This document shows positions 7,130-14,966 of a DNA stretch of 16,689 nucleotides, piece by piece. The notes below the pieces were generated by a model. That model ran no database searches. It was not told where the DNA came from and worked only from the letters and a program-made list of their open reading frames with translations. Each line of letters starts with the position of its first letter. Positions within the stretch are counted from its first letter, which is position 1. The translations under genes were made by a program, and so were the position numbers. The DNA lies in the NCBI GenBank assembly GCA_018652925.1, contig JABIBH010000021.1, forward strand, positions 1 to 16,689. The letters are read 5' to 3'. Source of the DNA: a bacterium (GTDB taxonomy: Bacteria; Krumholzibacteriota; Krumholzibacteriia; LZORAL124-64-63).

Positions 7130-8509
7130 TTATTCTACAGGAAGCTCCAGAAGTAAACCAAGTAACTGCTCAACAACTTCATCATAATCACCTGTTAAAG
7201 TACACCCTGCAGCTGCTTTGTGCCCACCGCCACCAAAGGTTGCAGCCACCGACTGAACATCGCCCGCATGCATGGAACGCAATGACACACGCCAGCTACT
7301 ATCAGGTTGTTCTTTGACAAACGCAACATACTTAACACCGTTGATTCCAAAAGCCATACTGATAAAACCTTCAGTATCAACCAGACTAGTGCCTGTATCT
7401 TTAAGCATCTGTTGTGTAGTGCTCAAAAACAAAACTCTGCCATCACCATGAAAAGTGAATGTCGATATTACATTAACCAACAATTCAGCTGCTGCTCTGC
7501 TCTTCTGATGCAACATAGACTCGGCAAGCATCGATGCGTTGAAATTATATCGGGTTAACTCTACAGCTGCTTCATGTGCCATAGGCAAAGTATTATCAAA
7601 GCGGAATCCGCCAGTATCGGCGTACATTCCTGCATAAAGATTTGCGGCAATTCCATCGCTCAAACTACAGCCATCAAATTCTTGAATTACTCTCATAATC
7701 AGCATTGTTGTACTGCTGGCGATTGGCTCAACCCACCCTTGTAATGGCATTTTCCTGCCAGTAACTAGATGATGGTCGATGCATATCTTTTTGCCAATTC
7801 TGGAAAGTGTGTCCTGAAGATTGCCTGTTCGATCGATACGATGACAATCAACCAGAACAACAGTATCAGGCAAATCATCAACTTCAGTTGAGTTCGCCTC
7901 CGACTCCGATATGATTTTTTTGAAACCAGGCAAGTCCTTGAATCCAGCAGGAGGATTGTCATAGCCTATTACAGAAGCATCTTTGCCTGCTGACTTAAGA
8001 GCCATGGCAAGAGCAAGAGCGCTGCCCATTGCATCCGGGTCTGGATTTGTATGAGGCACAATCCAGAAGCTTTCGCAATCATTGAGTGAATTCAGTAATT
8101 GTTCAGGCGGATGGAGATCAGATAAAACCATCAGTTTCCTCTTCTCTCGTTCGTCCATAAATTCACCCTTGCTGGCCAATTCAGCCAGGATGTCTTCTAC
8201 AGATGCGCCCTTATCCAGTGAATTGTCCACAACAAACCTCAGGTCCGGGGTTGCTCTCATTCTGAGAATGTCACTTAGTCTTGACTGGAGAAACCCTTTA
8301 GACTTCTTCAAGCCAGTAAATGTTTTAGTAACTTCATTTCGTTCACCCATTATTGAAACAAAGACTTCTGCTACAGTCTGATCTCTATTCAGTTTGACGT
8401 CTGTAACAGTTACAAACCCGATTCGTGGGTCTTTTACTTCAGCTGCCAGAAGTTCACAAATAACTTTTCTAATTGCAGAATTTTGTCGCCCAAGTTTATG
8501 TGGATCCAT
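7130..8509 (-). CDS. rbfA-nrnA: RbfA-NrnA fusion: ribosome-binding factor A joined to DHH-family nanoRNase/pAp phosphatase
   Basis: One uninterrupted frame encodes two proteins that are normally separate neighbours. Positions count from a TTG at 8521. Residues 5-115 are RbfA, a 30S maturation and cold-adaptation factor with a KH-like fold: KVICELLAAEVKDPRIGFVTVTDV begins near 19 and RMRATPDLRFVVDNS spans 87-101. Residues from about 140 to the end are a DHH/DHHA1 phosphoesterase of the NrnA type, which degrades very short RNAs and pAp. It has HTNPDPDAMGS (157-167), VDCH (224-227), DHH (249-251), YADTGGFRFDNT (300-311) and the DHHA1 motif GGGGHKAAAGC (430-440). All expected metal-binding Asp and His residues are present. 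The ATG at 8509 is preferred because a GAGAG sequence lies just upstream; the TTG at 8521 would add four residues. A second ATG at 8158, preceded by AAGGGTGA, could make a separate NrnA. The domains are certain; single-chain expression is inferred. Confidence 0.93.
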   Translation of the reverse strand: MDPHKLGRQNSAIRKVICELLAAEVKDPRIGFVTVTDVKLNRDQTVAEVFVSIMGERNEVTKTFTGLKKSKGFLQSRLSDILRMRATPDLRFVVDNSLDKGASVEDILAELASKGEFMDEREKRKLMVLSDLHPPEQLLNSLNDCESFWIVPHTNPDPDAMGSALALAMALKSAGKDASVIGYDNPPAGFKDLPGFKKIISESEANSTEVDDLPDTVVLVDCHRIDRTGNLQDTLSRIGKKICIDHHLVTGRKMPLQGWVEPIASSTTMLIMRVIQEFDGCSLSDGIAANLYAGMYADTGGFRFDNTLPMAHEAAVELTRYNFNASMLAESMLHQKSRAAAELLVNVISTFTFHGDGRVLFLSTTQQMLKDTGTSLVDTEGFISMAFGINGVKYVAFVKEQPDSSWRVSLRSMHAGDVQSVAATFGGGGHKAAAGCTLTGDYDEVVEQLLGLLLELPVE

Positions 8510-8533
8510 TTCAACTCTCAATTCATATGACAG

Positions 8534-8559
8534 AGGGCGGTTACCTGAGCAACCGCCCT
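8534..8559 (-). promoter_or_regulatory. Intergenic hairpin between infB and rbfA-nrnA
   Basis: A perfect 9-bp inverted repeat (arms 34-42 and 51-59 of the 8500 block, 8-base loop) fills most of the 74-base gap after infB. No T-run follows in the direction of transcription, so it is unlikely to be a simple terminator. It may be an mRNA processing or stability element within the operon. Its arms resemble those of the hairpin downstream of pnp (15-43). Confidence 0.45.
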
Positions 8560-8583
8560 GAGTTCTTTATCTAAAACCGGCTT

Positions 8584-11424
8584 CTAAAGCTCAGTCCGCT
8601 CTTCTTCTTCAATCCGGAATGTTTCAATACGGTCACCTTCTTGAAGGTCGTGGAAATTCTCCAGTCCGACTCCACATTCATAACCACTTTGAACTTCTTT
8701 GGCATCGTCTTTGAATCGTTTCAAAGAACTGATCTTGCCCTCAAATATCATGACTTCGTCACGGACAAGCCTAACCAGAGAATTCCTGATAATCTTGCCT
8801 TCAATCACGTATGATCCGGCAATTGTACCAGCTTTAGGGATTTTGAATACTTCACGAATTTCAGCAGTACCTGTTGAAACCTCGCGCTTGATTGAATCCA
8901 GAAGACCGGCCATTGCCTTTTTCATTGTATCAACTACTTCGTAGATGATATCAAATGTTTCTATAGTTACATGCTGTGATTCAGCCAGGTTCATAATTGA
9001 CGAGCCAGGTCGCATGTGGAAACCGATAACTAGTGCACCAGTACTGCCAGCAAGCAGAACATCGGATTCATTAACTGCCCCAACACCTTTATGAACAATC
9101 CGGACCTCAACTTCATCTGTATTCATCTGTTGCAATGCATCGCATATTGCTTCCACAGAACCAGCTACATCACCTTTAACAATGATTGGTAATTCTTTTG
9201 TATCACTGCCTGCAACAATTTCCGCCAAGTTGTCAAGACTGATTGTTTTCTTTGGTGCTGCCATTGCCTGAACACGTTGTGTTTGTCGACGCTTGGCGGC
9301 AACTTCTCTAGCAATTCTTTCAGACTCGACAACAAATAACCTGTCTCCAGCCTGCGGAACTCCGCTAGCTCCCAGAATAACAGCAGGCTCACTTGGTTTC
9401 ACTTTGAGTAGAGTTTCGCCTCGCTCATTCATCAGAGCTTTGACTTTTCCATCCTGCATACCGGCAATAAAGTTATCGCCAACTTTTAGTGTCCCCTGTT
9501 CAATGAGAACAGTAAATACAACACCACGACCAGAATCTTTACTAGCCTCAACAACAACACCACGACATTCAACATCCGGTGCAGCTTTAAGCTCTAGCAT
9601 TTCTTCTTGCAGATGAATCTTCTCAAGTAATTCCTCAACTCCGGTTCCATGCTTGGCTGAGATTTCTGCACACTGAACATCTCCACCAAACTCTTCAATT
9701 ACAACTTCATAACTAAGTAATTCCTGTTTTACTACAGCAATATTTGCAGCAGGTAAATCAATTTTGTTGATAGCAACAATTAAAGGAACACCTGCGCTTT
9801 TAGCATGGCTGATAGCTTCTTTGGTCTGCGGCATTATCCGATCATCCGCAGCAACAATCAGAATAACTATATCAGTTACCTGTGCACCACGAGCACGCAT
9901 AGCACTAAACGCTTCGTGACCTGGAGTATCAAGGAAAGTAATCGGCCCACCTGGTGTTTCCACCTTGTAAGCACCAATATGCTGAGTGATGCCACCTGCT
10001 TCACCAGCAATAACATTAGTTTCGCGGATATAATCCAATAAAGAAGTCTTACCATGGTCAACATGTCCCATAACTGTTACAACAGGTGGACGCTGAATAA
10101 GGTCATCCTCATTGATTTCCTGGGTTTCAAGTTCCACTTCAGTAACTTCATCAAGAAACTCAATCTCTTTTTCAAACTCTGAGGCAATCATCTCAATTGC
10201 ATCAGAGTCAAGACGCTGATTTATAGTTACCATCTGCCCAAGCATAAACAACTTGGCTATAATATCCTTGGGAGTAATCTCAAATTTGTCAGCTAGTTCC
10301 TGAACTGACATCAGATTAGTTACTTTCAAGATTTGTACTGCAACTTCAACACTATCCTCATCTTCATCCTCTTTAGGGCTCTTTTTGTACTTTTTCTTGC
10401 CGCCCTTCAAGCCATCAAGTTGAGCCATAGTCTGCTTCAGATTTTGTGCGACAACAGCTTCGTCTACTTTGCGTTTTTTCCTGCGTTTCCTGCGACCACT
10501 CTCCGGCACTGCCTCTTTTTTCTCCTGCCGACGCTTGAGTGCATCTTCAACTGATTCTCTTATTTCCTGTGATTTGGTAGGTTTTTTGCGACGACCTCCA
10601 ACCAGATCACTCTCAACCTCATTCCAACTCCATGATTGCTCTTTTGGTTTTGGTTTTGGTTGTCTTGCCGGTGCCTTGGCTTCCTGAGTAATACCAGAAG
10701 TAGTCTTGACAACACCATCGCCTTTTCGAATTATTTTGGCTTGACGTCTGACTTTTTTCAGAGGTTTTTTCTTTTCAGCAGGCTTCTCTTCTGATTTTAC
10801 ATCTACTTCAGGATCTGTTTTTTCTTCACTTGCCTCAGTTACAGGCTCTACATCAATAGAAGTTTCCACCTCTTCTACAATATCTTCTTTACGGACAATT
10901 CTAGCCTTCGGTGCAGTAGCTTCCACAGCTTCTTTTGAATCTTCGATTACTTCTTTCTTGCCCTTTGGTTCTTCTTTACCAGCTACTACAACTGGCGTTT
11001 CTTCAGGATCAGCCTTTTTAGCAACCTTCTTTTTGGCAGTTTTCTTGGCTACCTTCTTCTTGGTTGCTTTCTTTTTAGTAACTTTTTTCTTGGTTACTTT
11101 CTTCTTAGCAGCTTTCTTTTTTGCTGCTTCCTTTTCTTTTTCAGTTTCTTCAGGTGGCTGAGGCCTCTCCAAAGGCTTGAAGCTGGCAACATGTTTGAGC
11201 TTCTCTGGATCCATGTTGTGATCATCAGCATAGCGCTTTCGAGTCAAATCTCTTTTTCTCTGAAAAAACGCATGAATTTTATCAACGATGTCTTCATCAA
11301 CAACGCTCATATGGCTCTTAGCTTCAGCATGCATATCCCTGATCATTCTCATAATGTCAGGATTCTCCACACTATAGTGTTTTGCCAACTCGTATACTCT
11401 AAGCTTTTTAGCCAAGTGAATCAC
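8584..11424 (-). CDS. infB: Translation initiation factor IF-2
   Basis: IF-2 is the GTPase that delivers initiator fMet-tRNA to the 30S subunit and promotes subunit joining. The 946-residue product opens with an IF2_N helix ([13 protein letters not shown], 7-19). A long, highly charged linker follows (about 85-360), including a Lys/Ala-rich repeat at 100-137 and the [19 protein letters not shown] segment. A second IF2_N-like domain spans about 362-425. The G domain has GHVDHGKT (453-460), DTPGH (499-503) and NKID (553-556), then come the beta-barrel and C-terminal fMet-tRNA-binding domains. The usual AADDGVMPQT reads [10 protein letters not shown]. The start shown is GTG at 11424. A TTG at 11415, giving [12 protein letters not shown] and preceded by AAGGTGA at 5-6 bases, fits the family better and may be the true start. 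It lies 56 bases after ylxQ. Confidence 0.97.
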   Translation of the reverse strand: MIHLAKKLRVYELAKHYSVENPDIMRMIRDMHAEAKSHMSVVDEDIVDKIHAFFQRKRDLTRKRYADDHNMDPEKLKHVASFKPLERPQPPEETEKEKEAAKKKAAKKKVTKKKVTKKKATKKKVAKKTAKKKVAKKADPEETPVVVAGKEEPKGKKEVIEDSKEAVEATAPKARIVRKEDIVEEVETSIDVEPVTEASEEKTDPEVDVKSEEKPAEKKKPLKKVRRQAKIIRKGDGVVKTTSGITQEAKAPARQPKPKPKEQSWSWNEVESDLVGGRRKKPTKSQEIRESVEDALKRRQEKKEAVPESGRRKRRKKRKVDEAVVAQNLKQTMAQLDGLKGGKKKYKKSPKEDEDEDSVEVAVQILKVTNLMSVQELADKFEITPKDIIAKLFMLGQMVTINQRLDSDAIEMIASEFEKEIEFLDEVTEVELETQEINEDDLIQRPPVVTVMGHVDHGKTSLLDYIRETNVIAGEAGGITQHIGAYKVETPGGPITFLDTPGHEAFSAMRARGAQVTDIVILIVAADDRIMPQTKEAISHAKSAGVPLIVAINKIDLPAANIAVVKQELLSYEVVIEEFGGDVQCAEISAKHGTGVEELLEKIHLQEEMLELKAAPDVECRGVVVEASKDSGRGVVFTVLIEQGTLKVGDNFIAGMQDGKVKALMNERGETLLKVKPSEPAVILGASGVPQAGDRLFVVESERIAREVAAKRRQTQRVQAMAAPKKTISLDNLAEIVAGSDTKELPIIVKGDVAGSVEAICDALQQMNTDEVEVRIVHKGVGAVNESDVLLAGSTGALVIGFHMRPGSSIMNLAESQHVTIETFDIIYEVVDTMKKAMAGLLDSIKREVSTGTAEIREVFKIPKAGTIAGSYVIEGKIIRNSLVRLVRDEVMIFEGKISSLKRFKDDAKEVQSGYECGVGLENFHDLQEGDRIETFRIEEEERTEL
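11014..11127 (-). repeat. Lys-rich tandem repeat in the IF-2 linker
   Basis: Codons for IF-2 residues 100-137 form a degenerate repeat of about five residues per unit ([20 protein letters not shown] and so on), resembling histone H1-like AKK tails. It probably forms a flexible basic segment that could touch rRNA or other nucleic acid. Repeats of this kind vary in length between strains. Confidence 0.7.
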
Positions 11425-11480
11425 CTTCTTGAGCGCAATAGCGCACTCTAACTACTATCATTTTAACCGGCTTGCACCGA

Positions 11481-11792
11481 TCAGTTCTTTTTTTTGCCAA
11501 CAATACCACTGATGAACGCATGAGAGTCAATTGCCACGATAACCAGTTCTTTTCTGTTAAAAGCTTTTGCCAATTCTTTGCTATCGACAAGATCCGTCAA
11601 CATAATTGCATTAACTGCCATTCTGCTGATTTTCTCTTTTCGCGCATCAGACAAATCGCTTGCAACAACTACCAGCAACTTAGATGCTTGAGATGCCATG
11701 GACTCAACTGCGGACATCCCTACGGCAAGTCGGCCAGCCCTTCTGGCTAGCCCTAACAAACCTAAAACGCGACTAGCTTCATCAGTCATCAT
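11481..11792 (-). CDS. ylxQ: L7Ae-family ribosomal-type RNA-binding protein
   Basis: This small protein belongs to the L7Ae/L30e/S12e family, which binds kink-turn RNA; bacterial YlxQ is usually encoded between nusA and infB. The product is 103 residues from the ATG at 11792 (a second ATG follows directly at 11789). LGLLGLARRAGRLAVG lies near residues 10-25, LLVVVASDLSDARKEKI matches the family's RNA-contacting strand-loop, and ELVIVAIDSHAFISGI lies near the end. The frame is open upstream to 11876, but those residues only mirror the nusA repeat in another frame. The start overlaps the nusA stop by 11 bases without a clear ribosome-binding site, so translation is probably coupled to nusA. The ylxR gene that usually sits between nusA and ylxQ is absent. 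Confidence 0.85.
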   Translation of the reverse strand: MMTDEASRVLGLLGLARRAGRLAVGMSAVESMASQASKLLVVVASDLSDARKEKISRMAVNAIMLTDLVDSKELAKAFNRKELVIVAIDSHAFISGIVGKKKN

Positions 11793-13284
11793 TTGAATCT
11801 TTTGAATCGTTTGAATCCTCAGAATCTTCTGAAACATCTGAATCTTCTTCTGCAATCTTTTCGTCGAACCCTGCAAATGGGCTCTTTGTTATTTCTGAAG
11901 CTGGGTCATCAAAATCGGGTTGAACAGTTGCATGTTCTGCCCGAGTAAATGATTCATCATCAAATAACGCATTATGTTCTTCTTTAACCTTCTCCAGCTC
12001 TTCACTAATCCTGGTTTCCATGATCCTGTTCAATTCATCAAGAGTTGCCAGGGAAGTATCATGCAACGTTTGGGCTGTTTTCTCGCCAACCCCGTCAATC
12101 TCCAGAAGTGCGGAAATAGTTGCACCAGCAACATCTTCTATTGTCATTAATCCAGCCCCACGAAGTGAAGCAGCAATTTTTTCCGAAACACCAGTCATAT
12201 CATCAATTTCAAGTGCCACTTCCTGGCGGACCAGTTGTCGGACACTATGTTCTCTAACTGAAATCAGATCGATCTTCCAGCCCGTCAGCTTGGCAGCCAA
12301 ACGAACATTTTTGCCTTCTTTACCAATAGCCTTGGAAAGTTGGTCATCGCTGACAACTACTGTAGCTTCGTTCAATGACTCACGCAGAACAATTTGACTA
12401 ACTTCTGCTGGACTTAAAGCCCTGGAAATCAGCGCAGAAGGATCTGCACTCCAGGAAACAATATCAACGCGCTCACCAGCAAGTTCACGAGTAACAGCCT
12501 GAACCCTGCTGCCACGCATACCTACACATGAACCAACTGCATCCACTCTGTCATCGGAAGATGTTACGGCAATTTTTGATCTGGAACCTGGTTCACGGGC
12601 AACTGCTTTAATCTCTACTATGCCTTCCTGAATTTCAGGAACTTCCTGATCAAAAAGGGCTTTCAGGAAAAGAGGATGAGCTCTTGATAGAATAACTTGT
12701 GGTCCTTTAGCATTGTCCAATGCTTCAATAACAAAAGCTCTTACAGACCTGCCCTGCATATGCTTTTCACCACGAATCTGCTCGCGCCAAGGCAATAAAG
12801 CTTCAACACGATCAAGATTAATCAGAATATTACCACGATCAACTTGCTGTATTGTACCTGTTACAATTGTATCTACTTTATCTTTGTACTCATCAAAAAT
12901 CCTGGAACGCTCCGCTTCGCGAACCTTCTGCACAATAATTTGCTTAGCAACAAGAATTGCATTTCTACCGAAATCAGATAAAGGCAAGTCTATCCGAATC
13001 TGGTCACCGACGCCAACATCTGAACCATATTCAGCTTTGGCATCTTTAAGAGTAATTTCAGCCTCTTCATCCTCAATCTCATCCACAACATTAAGGATCT
13101 GCTCCACCGTCATTGTGCCATTTTCTTGATCAATCTTAGCCTCAATGATTGCTTCATTGCCAAATTTTCTTTTGGCTGCAGACTGAAGTCCTGCTTCTAG
13201 TGACTCGATAACAATATCTCTATCGATATTCTTCTCTCGAGTAATCGCTGAAAGCGCTTGTAATATGTCAAATTTCTCTGCCAT
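11782..13284 (-). CDS. nusA: Transcription termination/antitermination protein NusA
   Basis: NusA binds RNA polymerase and controls pausing, termination and antitermination. The 500-residue product has the polymerase-binding N-terminal domain (MAEKFDILQALSAITREKNI at the start), an S1 domain (about 135-200, VTGTIQQVDRGNILINL) and two KH domains, the first with GSCVGMRGSRVQAV and the second with KAIGKEGKNVRLAAKLTGW. A helix-hairpin-helix type C-terminal domain follows (about 365-420, including LLEIDGVGEKTAQTL). After 425 it has an acidic tail ending in a Ser/Asp/Glu/Asn repeat encoded by 9-bp units. The extra C-terminal region is longer than in Bacillus-type NusA. The ATG at 13284 has AGGAG 6 bases upstream. 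It lies 38 bases after rimP and overlaps ylxQ. Confidence 0.98.
   Translation of the reverse strand: MAEKFDILQALSAITREKNIDRDIVIESLEAGLQSAAKRKFGNEAIIEAKIDQENGTMTVEQILNVVDEIEDEEAEITLKDAKAEYGSDVGVGDQIRIDLPLSDFGRNAILVAKQIIVQKVREAERSRIFDEYKDKVDTIVTGTIQQVDRGNILINLDRVEALLPWREQIRGEKHMQGRSVRAFVIEALDNAKGPQVILSRAHPLFLKALFDQEVPEIQEGIVEIKAVAREPGSRSKIAVTSSDDRVDAVGSCVGMRGSRVQAVTRELAGERVDIVSWSADPSALISRALSPAEVSQIVLRESLNEATVVVSDDQLSKAIGKEGKNVRLAAKLTGWKIDLISVREHSVRQLVRQEVALEIDDMTGVSEKIAASLRGAGLMTIEDVAGATISALLEIDGVGEKTAQTLHDTSLATLDELNRIMETRISEELEKVKEEHNALFDDESFTRAEHATVQPDFDDPASEITKSPFAGFDEKIAEEDSDVSEDSEDSNDSKDSNDD
11792..11845 (-). repeat. 9-bp tandem repeat at the 3' end of nusA
   Basis: Six degenerate 9-base units based on TTTGAATCT (plus-strand sense) encode the acidic Ser-Asp/Glu tail of NusA and run right up to the ylxQ start codon. 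The repeat is a likely site of copy-number change that would keep the reading frame. Confidence 0.65.
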
Positions 13285-13322
13285 AACCTGCTCCTGTTTA
13301 TGCTTCTCTTATCGGAAGTAAA

Positions 13323-13877
13323 TTACTTGCTATCTTGCCTTGATCGGCGTTCCTGCCGAACTTTTCTCTTCTCTTCTTTGCGTTTCCGTCTATCCGCATT
13401 GATAAAAAACTGAGCATCAAATTCCGGATTTAAATTTATAGAATCAATTTCCAACCTGGAAAATGACGGATTCTCTTCTTTGCCGTCTTGCTGCAAGACA
13501 ATTTCATCATCAGAAAACGAGTTAAGTATACCTTTAACGTTTTTGCGTGAAACCATCTTTACAACGATTTGTTGACCTAAAGCGCTATTGAGATGCCTGT
13601 CAGTCCGCAAAGGTCTCTTAACACCAGGCGATGATACTTCAACAACACTTGATTCTGGAAGTATATCAGATTCCTCGAGCAAATAATCTATACTTCGGGC
13701 AGCTTTTGTGCATTGATCAATCCTGATACCATTTTCCATATCAAGATAAATTCTCAACGTAAGTCTGCCACCACCTCTAAATATTCTAACATCAAGTAAA
13801 TCATAGCCTTCATCAGCAAGAGGTTGTTCCAGCATTTTTATAACACTGTCTGCAAGTGCTTTAGAATCTTGAAACAT
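13323..13877 (-). CDS. rimP: Ribosome maturation factor RimP
   Basis: RimP assists maturation of the 30S subunit and is the standard first gene of the nusA-infB operon. The 184-residue product has the N-terminal domain with LADEGYDLLDVRIFRGGGRLTLRIYLD (from residue 20), the CTKAARSIDYLLEE helix and the diagnostic VEVSSPGVKRPL (79-90). An SH3-like C-terminal domain follows (VKGILNSFSDDEIVL, about 113-127). It ends in a strongly basic tail (DRRKRKEEKRKVRQERRSRQ) that is longer than in many homologues. The ATG at 13877 has an AAAGGGG sequence 5 bases upstream. A 5-bp hairpin (13894-13906) lies just before that site. A candidate promoter and a complete intrinsic terminator precede the gene, so its expression may be attenuated. 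Confidence 0.95.
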   Translation of the reverse strand: MFQDSKALADSVIKMLEQPLADEGYDLLDVRIFRGGGRLTLRIYLDMENGIRIDQCTKAARSIDYLLEESDILPESSVVEVSSPGVKRPLRTDRHLNSALGQQIVVKMVSRKNVKGILNSFSDDEIVLQQDGKEENPSFSRLEIDSINLNPEFDAQFFINADRRKRKEEKRKVRQERRSRQDSK

Positions 13878-13926
13878 ACCAACCCCTTTCAGTCCTGATC
13901 CTCAGGTATATCAATACTCAGACGCT

Positions 13927-13955
13927 AAAAAAAGAAGTGGACTTACGCCCACCTC
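13927..13955 (-). terminator. Strong intrinsic terminator upstream of rimP
   Basis: On the minus strand a 9-bp stem with two G-T pairs (arms 13947-13955 and 13934-13942), capped by a GTAA (GNRA-type) tetraloop, is followed directly by seven T residues. This is the best terminator in the window. It either ends the sprA-cyclase transcript or, if the promoter at 13993-14022 is used, acts as an attenuator in the rimP-nusA-infB leader. Confidence 0.85.
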
Positions 13956-13978
13956 AAAACCGCCAGCGGCGGCGTTTT
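13956..13978 (-). promoter_or_regulatory. GC-rich hairpin immediately upstream of the terminator
   Basis: AAAAC and GTTTT outer arms and CGCC/GGCG inner arms pair around a 3-base loop with a 2-base bulge. The structure abuts the terminator at 13927-13955. It has a T-run on both sides and may work as a second terminator, possibly in either direction, or as part of a regulated leader. Confidence 0.5.
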
Positions 13979-13992
13979 TATGAAGTTGCACC

Positions 13993-14022
13993 AATATAAC
14001 CTGAAGTAGTGAGTTAATTCAA
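13993..14022 (-). promoter_or_regulatory. Candidate promoter for the rimP-nusA-infB operon
   Basis: On the minus strand TTGAAT (14017-14022) and TATATT (13993-13998) are 18 bases apart, just past the stop of the cyclase gene. The -10 box lies in the same TATATTGG context as the candidate rpsO promoter. If used, the transcript would start near 13986 and pass through two hairpins, including a full terminator, before rimP. Confidence 0.35.
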
Positions 14023-14036
14023 GTAAAATCGGTAGA

Positions 14037-14966
14037 TTAGAACAAAGGATTTAAACAAATATCAAGCACCAATTCACCAACTTGGCGCAAACTTTCCGGG
14101 CTGCATACCGCAGGAACATCTCCAGAAGTGTGCCACTGAGGGAAATCGAAATCAATCAGATCCACTGCAGGTAGCCCAGTATCTAAAAATGGCACATGAT
14201 CATCGTAAACAGGTTTACCAACTACTGGCACAAATGCTCCCAATGCAAGTTGATTTGCGCGCTGAAATACAAGTCGAGTAAAACCGGGTGCCCTGGAAAT
14301 AGAGTGATACTCCATCGGTATTCTCAAATTATGTTCACCAACCATATCCAGAAGTATTAAACCAATAGGCTCATATCCTACCAACGGAGAACCAAATTTA
14401 TTCCATGTCCTGGCCAAATACCTGGAACCGAGGCAAAAGCCGGATATATCACCAGAATGGCCATAATCTTCTCCGTCAAATAAGATAATATCGACACCAT
14501 ACTCCAGCTCTGCAGAGTGGAGCAATTCCACGAGGTGTAGAAGCACGGCCACGCCGCTTGCACCATCGTTGGCACCTACTAAAGGTTTAGCAGCCAATAC
14601 CGGGTCAACTTCTTTATCACATACTGGTCTGGAATCATAGTGAGCACCAAGCCACAGCCTTTTGCCACCTTCTGGGCCCAGCGAAATCATCATATTTGTA
14701 AGTTCAAGATTACTGCTGCCATATGGGTCAGCTACTTGAAACTGCATTGAAGTGAATTCAACATCAAGACTATGGCATAATGAACTAATAGAATCCCGTA
14801 ACGCCTTGCTACCAACCGAGTTGATAGTGCGTGGTCCTAATTGGCACTGATATTCAATCCATTCCATTGCTCTTTTACCAGAAAAGCTGTATTGGTCCTG
14901 GCTAGTAGCATTTCCTGCTGATATCGAAATAAGAAACCAGGTGATTAGTAAAACCTTAGAATACAT
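14037..14966 (-). CDS. Secreted M28-family protein, probable type II glutaminyl cyclase
   Basis: Glutaminyl cyclases convert N-terminal Gln to pyroglutamate on exported proteins. From the ATG at 14966 the product is 309 residues. It starts with a signal peptide (MYSKVLLITWFLISISAGNA) and a likely cleavage site ATS/Q after residue 22. The zinc hydrolase fold shows LGAHYDSRP (His109), GANDGASG (Asp134), FDGEDYG (Glu166, Asp167), CLGSRYLA, LLDMVG (Asp207), YDDHVPFL (Asp255, Asp256, His257) and FPQWHT (Trp278, His279). YDDHVPFL, GSRYLA and FPQWHT match eukaryotic-type cyclases more closely than ordinary M28 aminopeptidases. The usual Glu-Glu pair reads Glu-Asp. A TTG at 14990 would extend the frame, but GGAG 7 bases before the ATG and the better signal peptide decide the start. 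The gene overlaps the SprA-like gene by 11 bases. An aminopeptidase remains possible. Confidence 0.82.
   Translation of the reverse strand: MYSKVLLITWFLISISAGNATSQDQYSFSGKRAMEWIEYQCQLGPRTINSVGSKALRDSISSLCHSLDVEFTSMQFQVADPYGSSNLELTNMMISLGPEGGKRLWLGAHYDSRPVCDKEVDPVLAAKPLVGANDGASGVAVLLHLVELLHSAELEYGVDIILFDGEDYGHSGDISGFCLGSRYLARTWNKFGSPLVGYEPIGLILLDMVGEHNLRIPMEYHSISRAPGFTRLVFQRANQLALGAFVPVVGKPVYDDHVPFLDTGLPAVDLIDFDFPQWHTSGDVPAVCSPESLRQVGELVLDICLNPLF

Noticed and set aside
11014..11127. CRISPR-like or minisatellite array in infB
   Set aside because: The units are short, in frame and degenerate, without spacers; it is a coding low-complexity repeat.
10958..11161. Plus-strand frame rich in Phe/Leu opposite infB, looking like a membrane protein
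   Set aside because: It is the antisense of the Lys-rich IF-2 repeat (AAG/AAA read as CTT/TTT), so the hydrophobicity is an artefact.
11430..11450. Hairpin just upstream of infB (GCGC arms around AATA)
   Set aside because: Only four uninterrupted base pairs, with a bulge beyond; too weak to call a regulatory element.
11793..11876. Longer ylxQ start at 11876
   Set aside because: The extra residues are an out-of-frame reading of the nusA 9-bp repeat and have no family similarity; the overlap with nusA would be unusually long.
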